From assembly GCA_963691655.1 (NCBI GenBank), contig OY829326.1, positions 69,805,235 to 69,869,234 on the forward strand: a stretch of DNA of 64,000 nt. Reading direction: 5' to 3'. Below are positions 39,810-63,264 of the stretch, one piece after another. Each line of letters starts with the position of its first letter. The stretch's first letter is position 1. The position numbers were made by a program, and so were the translations under genes. Source of the stretch: Toxonevra muliebris (taxonomy: Eukaryota; Arthropoda; Insecta; Diptera; Pallopteridae). The notes beneath the pieces were generated by a model, which saw nothing but the letters and a program-made list of their open reading frames with translations, was not told the DNA's origin and made no database searches.

Positions 39810-40484
39810 ATGTCTGAATTTGAGCTTCCAGAAAATCTACAAATGATTAAGGCGGAGCAAACATCGCCCAGAAAATCGCCAAATAATATAAAAGAACGTT
39901 TAAATCTACATGTGAAGCGAAGATTACAACAGGAACAGGCGTTCCCATCATCGGCGTTGCACTTTAACGTAAACATTAATAAAAGTCCAACTGACATGTC
40001 AGGCGAAACAAAAGCAGTAGCAATCGGCGGCAAACGTAAAGAAAAACAACAAAAAGAACCACAAAAAGCAAAAAGACCATATCAAAAACGCACAGGCAAA
40101 GTTAAACAAACACAGGTGGGTACAGAAAGCTGTGGTGGTGTTAGAGAAGGAGCTCGTCAGAAAAACAGGCGTCATAAAACGAAGTTACTAGGCGTAACTA
40201 CAACGGCTGCAGGTGATTGCAGCAACCATACCAACGTAAGTGATGAAAGTAATGTTGGTGGTGCTGTAGGCTACACACCAGCTCAGCAACATCATCAGTA
40301 TGGTGAAGAAGATGATGGCGATGGTGGTGGTCCTGAAATTGAAACTAAAGGAACACCTGCACGCGATAAAGAGAAATGTCCCGATGTCCTGGGCGTAGTA
40401 TTGAGTATGAAAAAGCGTGCACTAATGCAAGATCCGGAAGTGCAAGAGTTTTTCAGCAAAATTATGTATGCTTTTAAAAATTAG
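39810..40484 (+). CDS. Unrecognised basic, probably nuclear protein
   Basis: An uninterrupted 224-codon frame from ATG 39810 (MSEFELPENLQMIKAEQTSP). The open frame continues upstream through ATGs at 39735 and 39681, but that part looks like translated 5' UTR, so I prefer 39810 (context GAAATG). The protein has a charged N-terminus with SPRKSP, then a Lys/Arg/Gln-rich middle (GGKRKEKQQKEPQKAKRPYQ, RQKNRRHKTK) that could be a nuclear localisation signal. An acidic Gly/Asp stretch (GEEDDGDGGG) follows, then a compact, conserved-looking C-terminus (CPDVLGVVLSMKKRALMQDP through FFSKIMYAF). There is no signal peptide or membrane segment. Codon use and length argue for a real gene; no family was recognised. 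No intron was detected. It lies between the divergent FoxK and codirectional adenosine kinase genes. Confidence 0.7.
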   Translation: MSEFELPENLQMIKAEQTSPRKSPNNIKERLNLHVKRRLQQEQAFPSSALHFNVNINKSPTDMSGETKAVAIGGKRKEKQQKEPQKAKRPYQKRTGKVKQTQVGTESCGGVREGARQKNRRHKTKLLGVTTTAAGDCSNHTNVSDESNVGGAVGYTPAQQHHQYGEEDDGDGGGPEIETKGTPARDKEKCPDVLGVVLSMKKRALMQDPEVQEFFSKIMYAFKN

Positions 40485-43400
40485 TAATTAGCAGGGCAAG
40501 TAAAAAATGCATGTTGCATTTTGTTTTTGCTATTTTTAAATAATCGTGTATATTTCGGCATTTTTTAGTAAAAAAGTAAAAATTTTCAATTTTTTATTTC
40601 TCTAATCTCTCTAATACAATACGACGATGATAGGTCTGTTCCCGTACTTTTGGGCAAAGTCTGGTAAAGTGATAGATACAAAAAATACTCTCTGTGATAG
40701 ATAAAAATGCACAAAAGTACGGGAAAGCAACAAACCAACTTTCCTGGACGAAACAAAACGTGAAATTGTAACGACAGTTAAATTCAAAAAACAAAGTATC
40801 TGTGATGCTTAATAAAATAAAAATTGATAAATAAAAAATAAAAGAATTAAATATAAATTGTTCGTCTGATATCTTTTGTAGATCCTTCTGATTCACAATT
40901 ACCACTTACATTATTTAGAAATAGCAGAAGCTCGTACACGACCTCAACACCCAAAAAAACTTTAAGCGTTGTGACCACCTCAAAACGGCCATAAAACATG
41001 TCCGTTTTCAGTTCTTTTTATTATCTTAATTTAAATTTTTAAACGAAATATATGCTTTAATTATTAAAACTAACCCCTTATTATGTAAAAAATAGTCTGC
41101 GTTCTCTGTGTTTTTGTAAAGTGACGAGTACAAAAACAAAACACAAGTAAGTCAAAGTGCCACGGAGATTTGCGTTTTACGTAATAGGGGGGTTAACGTA
41201 ACTTAGAAGTATGTTGGAAGCAAAGTGTATGAAACAGATTTTTATGTAACAGCTACCTAATCTTTATTAAGCTGCGTTAAAGCCTGGAACAAAATGTGAA
41301 TCGTGAAGTACGCAGCTGAAGCAGGAAATATAGCGTAGGAAAAGACGAAGCTCGACAAAGAAAGATGTGAACAAATAGCTGTTATGGTTGCAGCGCGACA
41401 AAGTTGAAAATTTTTCACTTTGCACTTCAGCGGCAGAGACAACATGCTATTAAAAATAATGCAAATTAAATTATAAATGAAAGCGACAGCTGCAAAATGT
41501 AGAAAGCTCTTATTGCTTGTCAAGTTACAAATAGATTTAAATTGAACGGACACAATTGTGGTCATGCTGTCACCAAAATAATCATTTCCATAAGAACGCG
41601 TAAGTCTGGTATCGCTGCCATCTACATTGTCTCCACATCCAACCAGCGTGGCCGTTGATAAATTTCAAATAGTTGCAAAAAAAGTGTCACTGAGAGTAAA
41701 AAAGTCGCATCCAATTTTTTTTTTAATAAAAGGAACATTTATTTCATTTCGCAGCAGTCTGCATATAAATAAAATGTATTGAAAGTAAAAAAAAAAATCA
41801 ATTATCCAAGTAATTAATACATTAAGGTGCTTCACGAAAAAAAAGTTGTTGTGATGTATTCAAAGTAAAAAAAAAGTTGTACACCTCCAAAAATTAACCT
41901 CGCTTTATTTTATGATGATTCCCAAAATATTTCAGCTCTACCGATTACCGTTCCATTTTGAACAAAACTCTAAAAAAATCGCAATTTTATCGAGTCTGCT
42001 GGCAGATTTAGAAAAATTTGTATGCAGAACCCTAGCATTTTTCAGTATCTATCATTTGTGAACTTTTAATTGGCCAAATAATTTTCCCTAAGTCAGTGTG
42101 GCAAATTTGAAAATAGCAATAAGTTTGTAAAAAACGACAGTGCTGCAACTAAAAAGTATGTATGTAATTAGTGTTGTGAACTTTCAAGTTAAAGGCAATG
42201 GATTTTTCGTATAATTTCATGTAAATATCACACTTTTTGAAAAAAAGTCTCAGAAGTTGCAAGGATTTAAAAAAAATCTCAATTTTTGGGTATTTTCGAA
42301 AAGTCGTGTCAAAGTCTCCAAGCAGTCAAAAATGTTGCAAATTGCAACTTTAGTTTCATAACGGCCACGTTGCATCCAACTACAAAGCAGCGTTGCCAAT
42401 TAAATTTTCTGAAACTGCCCTCCTTGGGTATGTGTAAACAGTCAGGCCAACTTTTGTTTTTCCGCTAAAATGAAGGAAAAAACGCGTATATCCTTATAAA
42501 GGTGTTAAAAACAATTTTTTATATATGTATTAAAAAAAAAATTAATTAAATACATGCATTTTTAAAGTTTTTAATTCACAGCATTTTTAAATCATACAAA
42601 CACAAGGAAAACTGAAATAAGAATATGGGAAAAAAGTATTTTATACACATTGATCACAAAAAAATATACAGAGTAATAATTTATAACTATCACATATCTA
42701 TGTCGAAGTCTATATTCTCTACATTACTATCAGCTTCTTCTGGCCATAACACACTCTTTAGTCTGAATTCAGAAGCATTATAAACACTAGTATTGTTTAT
42801 GTACGTCATCAGATATTTTTTATATGAAGTAAAGAATTTTTTGAATTGAGTGACTTACGGTTACGAACTTTAGTTTTAAATAAGTTCATTGCTCATTGTT
42901 TCGATAAAAAATGTTGTTAGGATTATTCAGGAAATGTATTATTTAGCGGAGCATTTAGTGTCTTTTAAATTGAAAAAAAAAACGCGATAAAAAACCCGCT
43001 GACCGCTAGGTCACTTTTTTCGCCTTATCATTTTCAGAAAGCACTAAATTTAACGAGAAAAGTGTTGAGTTGGCCACACTGTGTGTGTAACCGTAACTTT
43101 TTACTCGATGAAAATAGTAAGGGAGAAAAATTTCCCATATTGAGAATAATTTTTAATTTTGCTGTGCAAAATGGATATTAAATTTAATATAAAATTTTAA
43201 CATTTTGGGATGAGATTGTAAACAAATAAACTGTGTGGTGCGGCTTTTGAGAATAGTTAGTGCTGTTTCCGAGGTGTTTGCGCGTTTGCAGGAATACACT
43301 AATTATTTGTTTATATATATTAGTTATTATAACTTACATGTTATGTATGTTTTTTTTTTGCTTTTTTACCTGGATTTCGTATTATATACATTTCTGAAAA

Positions 43401-44980
43401 TTGTTATAAGAATACAACAGAACATTTTTTGGAAATGTTAATATATGCAAAATGGTTTTCCTTTTGTTATAAATATTTCATCTTAACAGTTCATAATTAA
43501 CTCAATAATGTCAGCACTGTCGAACTGTCACCGCGTTTTGAGAAAATTTACTGCTTGAATTTCACCAACAAAACCATGGTGAAATCATGTATAAGGTGAT
43601 AACAAAATTGCAACAATTTCACCTTGGTAAAAGCAACACATCTTTGTTGTTGCGTCAGATACCATTAAATTTCAAAATCAGCCGTACAACAATACAATAA
43701 CAACACATCTTTGTTGTTGCGGCCATAATGGCGGAATGCAGTGAATGTCAAAATGGAGAAAAAACGTAAGCAAAAAAACAAAAATTTTGACTCTAATTTT
43801 GACAGCCTATGGTATTGGCCACGAAGAAAGAAGAAGGATGAATTGCTGGTAACTTCACCTGGTATAAATTCAAGTTGAACAATACCATAGATTTCATACA
43901 AAGTTTTTATAACAACGTTTTTATAACAGAACGAGAAAACGTCATAAGTCAATATTATTTTGAGTAACCGAAAAATTTTTTAAAATCGTAATTAACTATC
44001 GAAAAAATATAACGCTACATTATTTTTGGCAAAAAATTGTTTCTGCCCTTTTTGTTTTACTTTATAATATGATATTAGTGTGTCATTAGTCGCGGTAGTT
44101 GTTGTTGTAAATAATGTTGAGGTTATTTATTAATTGTATTTAAATTAATGAGATTGTTTCTTCAATTTAAATGAAATTTCAAGCCTTGCATAATGCTTTC
44201 GTCCTGCCATTGGCAACTTTCCTATTTATGATTTGTAGTGACTGATTGTAGCAATTTCTCCGAAAATACTTTCTTGTTAGACGAATTTTCCATAATTTTC
44301 TTTACAAAAAAAAAAGGACTCCTATGAACCATTTTTCATTAATTTTCTATCCGTCTGCTCATCTCTATTTAAGAAAAGCGTCAGAATATAAAAATATTTT
44401 TGAATTTTTTTGTTCTGCTAATATATAACACCAATTTCCGATAGAAATGTTTATATACATTAAAGATGTCCGATAATTCTAATAAGCCGATAATTTTTGA
44501 TTTGCTTTAGACTGCAATAATTTGTATTCGGAATATAAAGAATGGTTCCTTGCGCAAATTTTACTACTTTTCCCTTCAAATTACTTTTTTTTTACGATTT
44601 TCAAGAGAATGGGTAAAAAATTACCCTGTTTTGGTAAATTTACTCTGATCTGGCAGCAGCGCTTCATAAATGATATTTATAGATAACTAAATTTGACATC
44701 TGTCATTGCGAACAGTTGTTTTTGAACGCTACAAATAGCTACAACGATTTTGGTGCGTCGTCCGCGTGTCTTTTTCTGATTTAGCGTGCTTCCATTCTAT
44801 TATTGGTTGTGTATCCTACTTGAAAAAAAGAGCCACAACGTTAGTCTGGAATACCAAAATTAAAAACATAAAATTAAACAACTAAAGCTTCTTAATTACA
44901 GGTCCGTTGACCTGAATCAAAGCGACCTTCCTTGAAAGTAAACTACTAAAGGGCAGCGAAAATAGCTTCTATTTTACATA
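40485..44980. other. Spacer between the basic-protein gene and adenosine kinase
   Basis: Contains repeat family 3 copy B (40631-40935) and two nearby copies of CAACACATCTTTGTTGTTGC (43634-43653 and 43701-43720), each itself partly palindromic. The right end has the presumed promoter and 5' UTR of adenosine kinase. The rest is AT-rich without a supported gene. Confidence 0.5.
40631..40935 (-). repeat. Repeat family 3, copy B (inverted)
   Basis: The minus strand reads GCTTCTGCTATTTCTAAATA, GTGGTAATTGTGAATCAGAA, then CTTTCCCGTACTTTTGTGCA. It ends TTACCAGACTTTGCCCAAAA followed by GTACGGGAACAG. This matches copy A (25556-25996) in order, including the terminal stem-forming GTTCCCGTACTTTT pair. 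Confidence 0.65.
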
Positions 44981-50772
<5,792 letters not shown>

Positions 50773-51005
50773 ATATTTTGAGCCAGCCGGCTGCGTTTCT
50801 TTTCTTTTGAAAAGTTTTTGCAGTACATCATGCGTTCTTGCATGACACATCGTTTAGCGGGTTTTATGAAAATATTTTTTGTAAATTTTGTTTCGGTTTT
50901 TTACTTTTAATTTTTATACACAAGCACACACACACTCTCACATAATAATGTTGTAAAATCCCGAAATCTATTTTTATACTATACAATACTTAATCTACGA
51001 ATGTA

Positions 51006-51011
51006 AATAAA
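51006..51011 (+). terminator. Poly(A) signal candidate for adenosine kinase
   Basis: AATAAA 234 bases downstream of the stop codon, followed by an AT-rich, GTGTTTT-type downstream region. Confidence 0.5.
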
Positions 51012-52269
51012 GCTAAAAAAAGTAATTTAGTGTTTTATGAATTTTTTTGCACCCTTCACTTGTTGAAATATTTCTAAAGCTTGTGACCAATTTTTGATAT
51101 GCACTTTGCGCTATTACATAATTACACACAATTTGTTTTCATTTTTTAATTTGACTAAAGTTGTAAATTTTGTTAATACGTATAAATAAATTTATTCGAA
51201 AATCATTTAGGGAATTATTTAAATAAATAAATAAAAACTTATTATATCGAGAATAGCAATATTTTATGAATTTGCAAGATAAATAAAATTAAATACATTT
51301 AAAATTTTGAATGAACTAACTTTTATTGAAGTTCCTTTGAAATTTCTCACGGAACTATAGGGATAGAAATATTGAAAGCGGCTCTTGAAACCATTCAGCT
51401 ATATGAAACTATTTGGTTCCTAAATGTTTGTTAAACCTAAAAAACTTGAGTAGAGTAATTTCTATGTAAAGAAAACACAATTTTTTTAGAAACTTAAAAA
51501 ACTGATGGTTGTTGCTTTATGGAGTGGGAAAAGTTTAATTCAGAAAGAAGAAAAACGAAAAATAACGGAAATTTCATGTGTAAAACTTTAAATAATAAAG
51601 TAATAGCTGCAACGAATTTAATCTCACAGAAATTGCATTGATCGATCTAACATTCTTTGTAAAATTAGAGGAAACAAAGTTGTTAAGCACTAAGAGATAA
51701 ACAATTCTAGTATATAAACTCTTCCTCCATATCCTACCCTCCCAATTGAAAATGGGGCTCTAAATCCCTTTTTTCGATAAATGACCGATAAAAAAGAAAC
51801 CGTTGAGAAAACTATTATACTGTCCTTGGAGAAAATGTTTATTGTTAAAAATTATGAGAACATCGGAATGACCTACGAGGTACATATTTCCCAGAATAAT
51901 ACAAAAACCGACTTTTTGCTTTAGAAACCTGCCATTCACTCTGCGTAAGTAAATAATGGAAGCGTTTGTTGTAGTAATTACATTAGGCTTCGATGTGGAG
52001 CCAACAAAAGAGAAAAATTTAATTGATTAAAAAAAAAATTCATTGGTTCCACATGGGATTGAACCACGGATCAACACAAATATATACATATACCAGCACA
52101 AATAAACAATTTTGATATAGGCTGTCTCTCTTTGATTACGGAATTCAAATTCATTGTGAAGGTAGGTGGACTGAATTGATAGAAATTAAAATCAAATGTT
52201 ACGTCGGTGTCGTGTGAGGTTTCACAGTATGTGTGAATTTATAAGTGGGTGTATAAATAAATAAATAAA

Positions 52270-52527
52270 TGTAGTGGCGGTTATGTTAAACTTTCGTACC
52301 GCCAAGTGAAGGGTGGTGAATTGCACCCTGAAAGTATGCAGTCTTGTTATTAGTATAAACAGATTAAGAAGGTGAATTTTTAATATTAAAAATAAGAGCG
52401 TAAAAGTATACCGCACATTTATTATTTTGTCTGTAAATATAGTGGTGGCTATGTTAAGCTTTAGTATCGCGCGTTGAAGGGTGGTGAATTGCACCTCGAA
52501 AGTATGCTGTCTTATTATTAGTATAAC
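52270..52527 (+). repeat. Tandem duplication, 168-bp period
   Basis: Unit 1 from 52270 (GTAGTGGCGGTTATGTTAAA) and unit 2 from about 52438 (TAGTGGTGGCTATGTTAAGC) both continue GAAGGGTGGTGAATTGCACC, GAAAGTATGC.GTCTT and TTATTAGTATAA. Identity is high over about 90 bases of each unit. Unit 2 runs straight into MITE family 1 copy C. Confidence 0.7.
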
Positions 52528-52690
52528 GATGGGCATATGCTGACTCCTTGTAAGTAATTTTCCATCACTTTTGGCAGTGACGACAAAAAAGCAATAAATG
52601 GCACATAAAGAATAAGCAAAATTGGTTTTTAAATCATTTCAAATAAGAAAAAAATATTTTTGGAATTATTTTTTTTTTTAATTTTTTTTT
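52528..52690. mobile_element. MITE family 1, copy C (3'-truncated)
   Basis: Starts ATGGGCATATGCTGACTCCT (compare ATGGTCATACGTTGACCCTT in copy A). It continues through TTTTCCATCACTTTTGGCAG, CAATAAATGGCACATAAAGA and AAAAAATATTTTTGGAATTA. The right terminal repeat seen in copies A and B was not found. Confidence 0.65.
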
Positions 52691-55600
52691 AGTTGAATTT
52701 TTAAATACATAGCTTAAACAGTTTGAAAAGTTGAATTTTTAAATACATAGCTTAAACAGTTTGAAAAGTTTAAAACTTACCAATTTGGCTTAGGGCTCAT
52801 TTGAAAGGGCATGATTCAGTCTTTACTTTCTAAATTTTGAAGTTTGTAGCACGCCAAAAAACGCTATTTTAGGGGTTTCAACCCAATTTTTTCCGGTTTA
52901 GCTCGAAAACTCATTCGCAAACACTAAGAACCATCAGATTCGCAAGGCAGTATTATTGGATCAGCTCCAAAGTTTTAGCCCATTTAACCCATTACTGCTC
53001 AGAGCACCCCTACTCAGAAGGTATCTTTCAATGTTGCGACTGCACGAATTTTGGGAATATACCAGGGATCGAAAATAATAATTATTTTTAAATATTTAAA
53101 TGAAAAAATCAATATTTTCCAAATATCGAAGAACAATGTAGAGTACACCAAACTGATAATGATTGCATGCTCTGTTGGAATTTGAGCGTTACCACTAAAA
53201 ATTTAAAATAATTTTTACCTGTGAGTAAATCCAGCGTTACTTACGTTTCACCATTCGGTATAAAACGATTTTTTTCACCAATAATTATCAACTATTTTAA
53301 AAATCGGGTAACACAGTCGTATGTGTCTTATGCTCTTGTAAATGAATCAGCATAAACATACTTTCAATTATTAATGTGCTCTGAGGAAATAACTCATATT
53401 AGTGCCGTTACTTACGTTTCCGCACAAAACCACTATTTTGAGTACTCGATTTAGATATGTGAAATTCTGCGATTTGGTCAATGAAAATTAAAGGAGAAAA
53501 TTTTTTCCAAATAGATTTATTTATCGACAGTAGAAGTTCATAAAAAATTTAACTGTTTTGCTTAAATTAGTATATTTTTTTAATACATATTTGATTTGCC
53601 TAGCAATAGTTACGTTTCATTGTAGCGTTACTTACGTTCCAAGTTGTGTATTACTGGTTTGCAAATCAAAATTTTTAGGAATCAGCTAGATAAAAGGGGG
53701 TCACTGAGTTCGAATCCGTGGTCTAATACACTGTTCTACATCGGGATTTTTTTTATGGAGCACACAACCTTGAAATAATCTAACATTTAAAAAAGTAAAA
53801 GTATTTAACAAAAGAAATTTAGATTTTAAAAGAAATTTTTGATTGTTTATTTTTTGTTTTTTAAGTTCCTAGCGTAGCACAGTGTATGTCGAATTCAGCG
53901 ACCGTCTTTTAGCTCAAGTACACTTGACTTTCCTTACTAATTTTATTTGCTTGGTTTTTAGGGATTATTAAATGAGGGTTTGAATTAAACGATAAAATGC
54001 AATAATTTAATATATTTTATTAAAAAAAAAAATAGTTTAATTCGTTACAAAGTAAAGTAAAATAGCTTATGTTTGATAGAGCAATTATTATTTGAAAGAT
54101 ATAGGAAGGTAAATAATCAATTCTTTAAATATAATGCTAAAAAATAAAATTTTAATTTATTCTTGAGCAAAGAACTTATAATTTTTTAAGAGAATTTAGA
54201 TTAATGAAAACCATTTTTCACCCGGTATACCTTATCGCATTCTATATTTAACTTTAATTTTTCTCTATAAAGCCTTACACGATGCTTTGAAGTAAGTTTT
54301 TACTCATTTGTGGACAATTTTTGTTGCTCCATTTCTATTTCTGTTACCACATACAAAAAAAAAAAAAAATAAATAAATAAAAAAAATAAAAACAAAAAAT
54401 TATGTTACGTTTCATTTTTAAATTAAAAATTTTTTCTACAAATACTAGAATTTTTGAATCCAAAATGGAGGAGATCAATATAACTTCAATCTTTAAAAGA
54501 AAATCTAAGATGTGGTTTTATTTGATAAACTACTTTTGGAGTTAAACAACTTTTTGTATATTTTGCGTTACTTACGTTTCACACTTCAAAGAATTTTTAT
54601 ATTCATGTTTTGCACCGAAATCAAATATTTAACACATTAAAATTTATGCACTTTTTGAATCTTCTTCTTGCTTTTTTTACTAGTAAACTGCACTTGTGAG
54701 TAGCGACGCAAATTTAATAGTTTTCCCACTTTGAAAATGGCAGCATTTTCAAACTATTCTATGATTCCAAACTTTGTTTACAAAAGCAAATAAAATTATT
54801 GGGTTTCCTTGATTTAATTTTTTTAAATCGAATTTATTAATTAAATATGGTTTATTGTCTTTCATGTTAACATATTTTTAACCTTTTATTTAATTTTTAC
54901 TTTTGGTTTCACTTTTCTATTTTTTGCTCAGAAAATATTAATTTTTTATTTTTATCTGTTTGCTCAGAAATAATAATTATTTTCTGATTTTTTTCCTGAT
55001 TTTTATATTTTTGATTGAAAGGAAAAAATCAAGTCGTTCCACTGCTTTGTGGTTTTGAGCTAGGTCGTAAAATGTTCTCCGGGTTTTCATATATGAAAAA
55101 ACCCCAAGGCAAATAAAAAAAAAACAACAATGCAACCAAGACCTCGCTGTTATTTTTTCTGACAAAAGTCGCTCTTGCAATAACATTTTTCCTCTGCAGC
55201 TTAACATTATATATACAGACAAGCGGTACTTTGTGCAAAAAACAACAACACAAATAATCACACACATGTCGGCCTAACTGAACACACGATGTGCAAAGCT
55301 GTGTTTGATTCTTTCCGTTCAATTAAAAATGTAAAAATCGAACAATGTTTTTTTTCCCCCTGAACATGAAAAAAAAATCAAAAAAATAATTAATATCTCT
55401 GAGCAAAAAATAAAAAATCGAAAAGTAATTTTTAATTGATGATCAAATAAATAAAATCCAAGTAATAAGCATTAAATATTGATATCTTTCATACTGCTTA
55501 TAATGATTACGTTCCCTGGAATACATGCCCCCTTACGATAAAAAAATATAATGAATTTCCCACTGTTAATCATTTGAAAAATATTAGCATCTGACCATTT

Positions 55601-55894
55601 TTGGGTTATTTGGTAATTTTTTTGAAGTTGGATACATCAACAGTAATGGCAAGTCAATGAGTTATCGAAATTATGTCCTTCACGATAAAAAAAAATATAT
55701 ATTAGAATCCACTCTGAATATTTATTTGGAAAAATTTAAATTTTTTGTCTTTTTCGGTCACATGAGGTTAAAATTAAAGAAACTCGGGAACAAAAATTTT
55801 CATAAAGCATTAAACCATTTATCCACTTTTGACCCTAGTCTGAAAATGAATCGCATTATTTACCATTTACCAAAAATTCTCCAATATGGAGATT

Positions 55895-56151
55895 AGGTTA
55901 GGTTGGAGTGGCTGTCGAGAGATACACTTAGGCCTGAACGGCCTATTGTGATACCACATAGTAGGACCTACAGTTTAACGCCGATTCCGAACGGGGGTGT
56001 GGCAATTTTTTATCAGCTTGGTGGTTTTGCCATTACCAATCAAAATGTGTACTTGTACACTATCTTATAATTCTAATCGAGACGGGAATCGAACTCGAAC
56101 CTCCCGGATGAAAATCTAGTGCGCTACCCACTAGACTATAGAGGTCGTCAG
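55895..56151 (-). mobile_element. Full-length tRNA-derived SINE, family A
   Basis: A 257-bp insertion flanked by an 11-bp target duplication ATATGGAGATT (55884-55894 and 56152-56162). The minus strand starts GACGACCTCTATAGTCTAGT (pol III box A TAGTCTAGTGGG) and has box B GGTTCGAGTTCGATTCCCG. A TTTCATC anticodon loop suggests a tRNA-Glu-like ancestor. The family body follows (GTGTACAAGTACACA ... GCGTTAAACTGTAGGTCC). The tail is GTGGTATCACAATAGGCC ... AACCTAACCT. It is transcribed by RNA polymerase III in this class and moved by a LINE; the tail resembles the LINE at 1714-3830. Confidence 0.88.
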
Positions 56152-56962
56152 ATATGGAGATTGGTCTCGTTTCCTCCCATATATTTATTTAAAACCACCA
56201 TATTCCCACCATTAATTTTACAATCTTCTAAATCTTACACCTAAATGAAATAAGAAAATCCATTCGAGTTTTTCCATTAATAATTTATTATGCATTTGTA
56301 TGTATGTATGTTTATAATAGACAGATCCATAAAGATTACACATAAAAACGCTAAACATGATTTCTGTGGATGTTTTTGTTTGCTTGTTTTCATCGTTGCA
56401 TATCATTAAGTTTAATTGATAATAATATTTCGAAATTTCCAAGATACATTGAGATATTTTTTCTTTTTTTTATTGAATGAATATGAATAAATTTATAATT
56501 TTATAATTTATTGGAGTAGTCATGTGGTATCGCCATTGTTAGTTTTAGTTATTAAAATTAGAAAATCCTCATACCAATACAAGAAATTAATATTTTTTTG
56601 TTTTAAGATTTAAAAGCATACGAAACACAATGGAAAAGAACGAAAAGAAAAAAGAAAGAATTTGAATTGAAATTATAATTAATAAATTAAGAGACAAGCG
56701 CAAATAAAATGATATATATGTATATTTTTTTATTTCTAGCACTAAATTTAAGAATAATTTTAAATTAAATTTTATATTTTATTTTACCATAAAATTTCAA
56801 CGAAAAACTATAAATAAGAATGCAATTTATTGTAAAAATTAATCTTGGTTTGTTGAATATTTCGCATTTTTGTTTTTCTGTTTTGCAAAACTAACAATTT
56901 TAAATTGATTTCATGTTGAAGAGTAGTAGTTGTAATAGTTATGCAAGTAGTATTCTATTCAA

Positions 56963-63264
<6,302 letters not shown>

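Larger units (their letters stand above)
50773..56962. other. Spacer between adenosine kinase and the Mi-2 3' end
   Basis: Contains the adenosine kinase 3' UTR, a two-unit tandem repeat (52270-52527), a truncated MITE (52528-52690), dispersed GTTACTTACGTTTC motifs (53234-54580), an intact SINE (55895-56151) and the Mi-2 3' UTR. The frames at 54977-55322 and 55657-55896 are AT-rich and not supported as genes. Confidence 0.5.

Noticed and set aside
41257..41565. Minus-strand frame of about 102 codons with hydrophobic segments
   Set aside because: No recognisable family, no supporting splice or promoter signal; AT-rich DNA easily gives hydrophobic frames.
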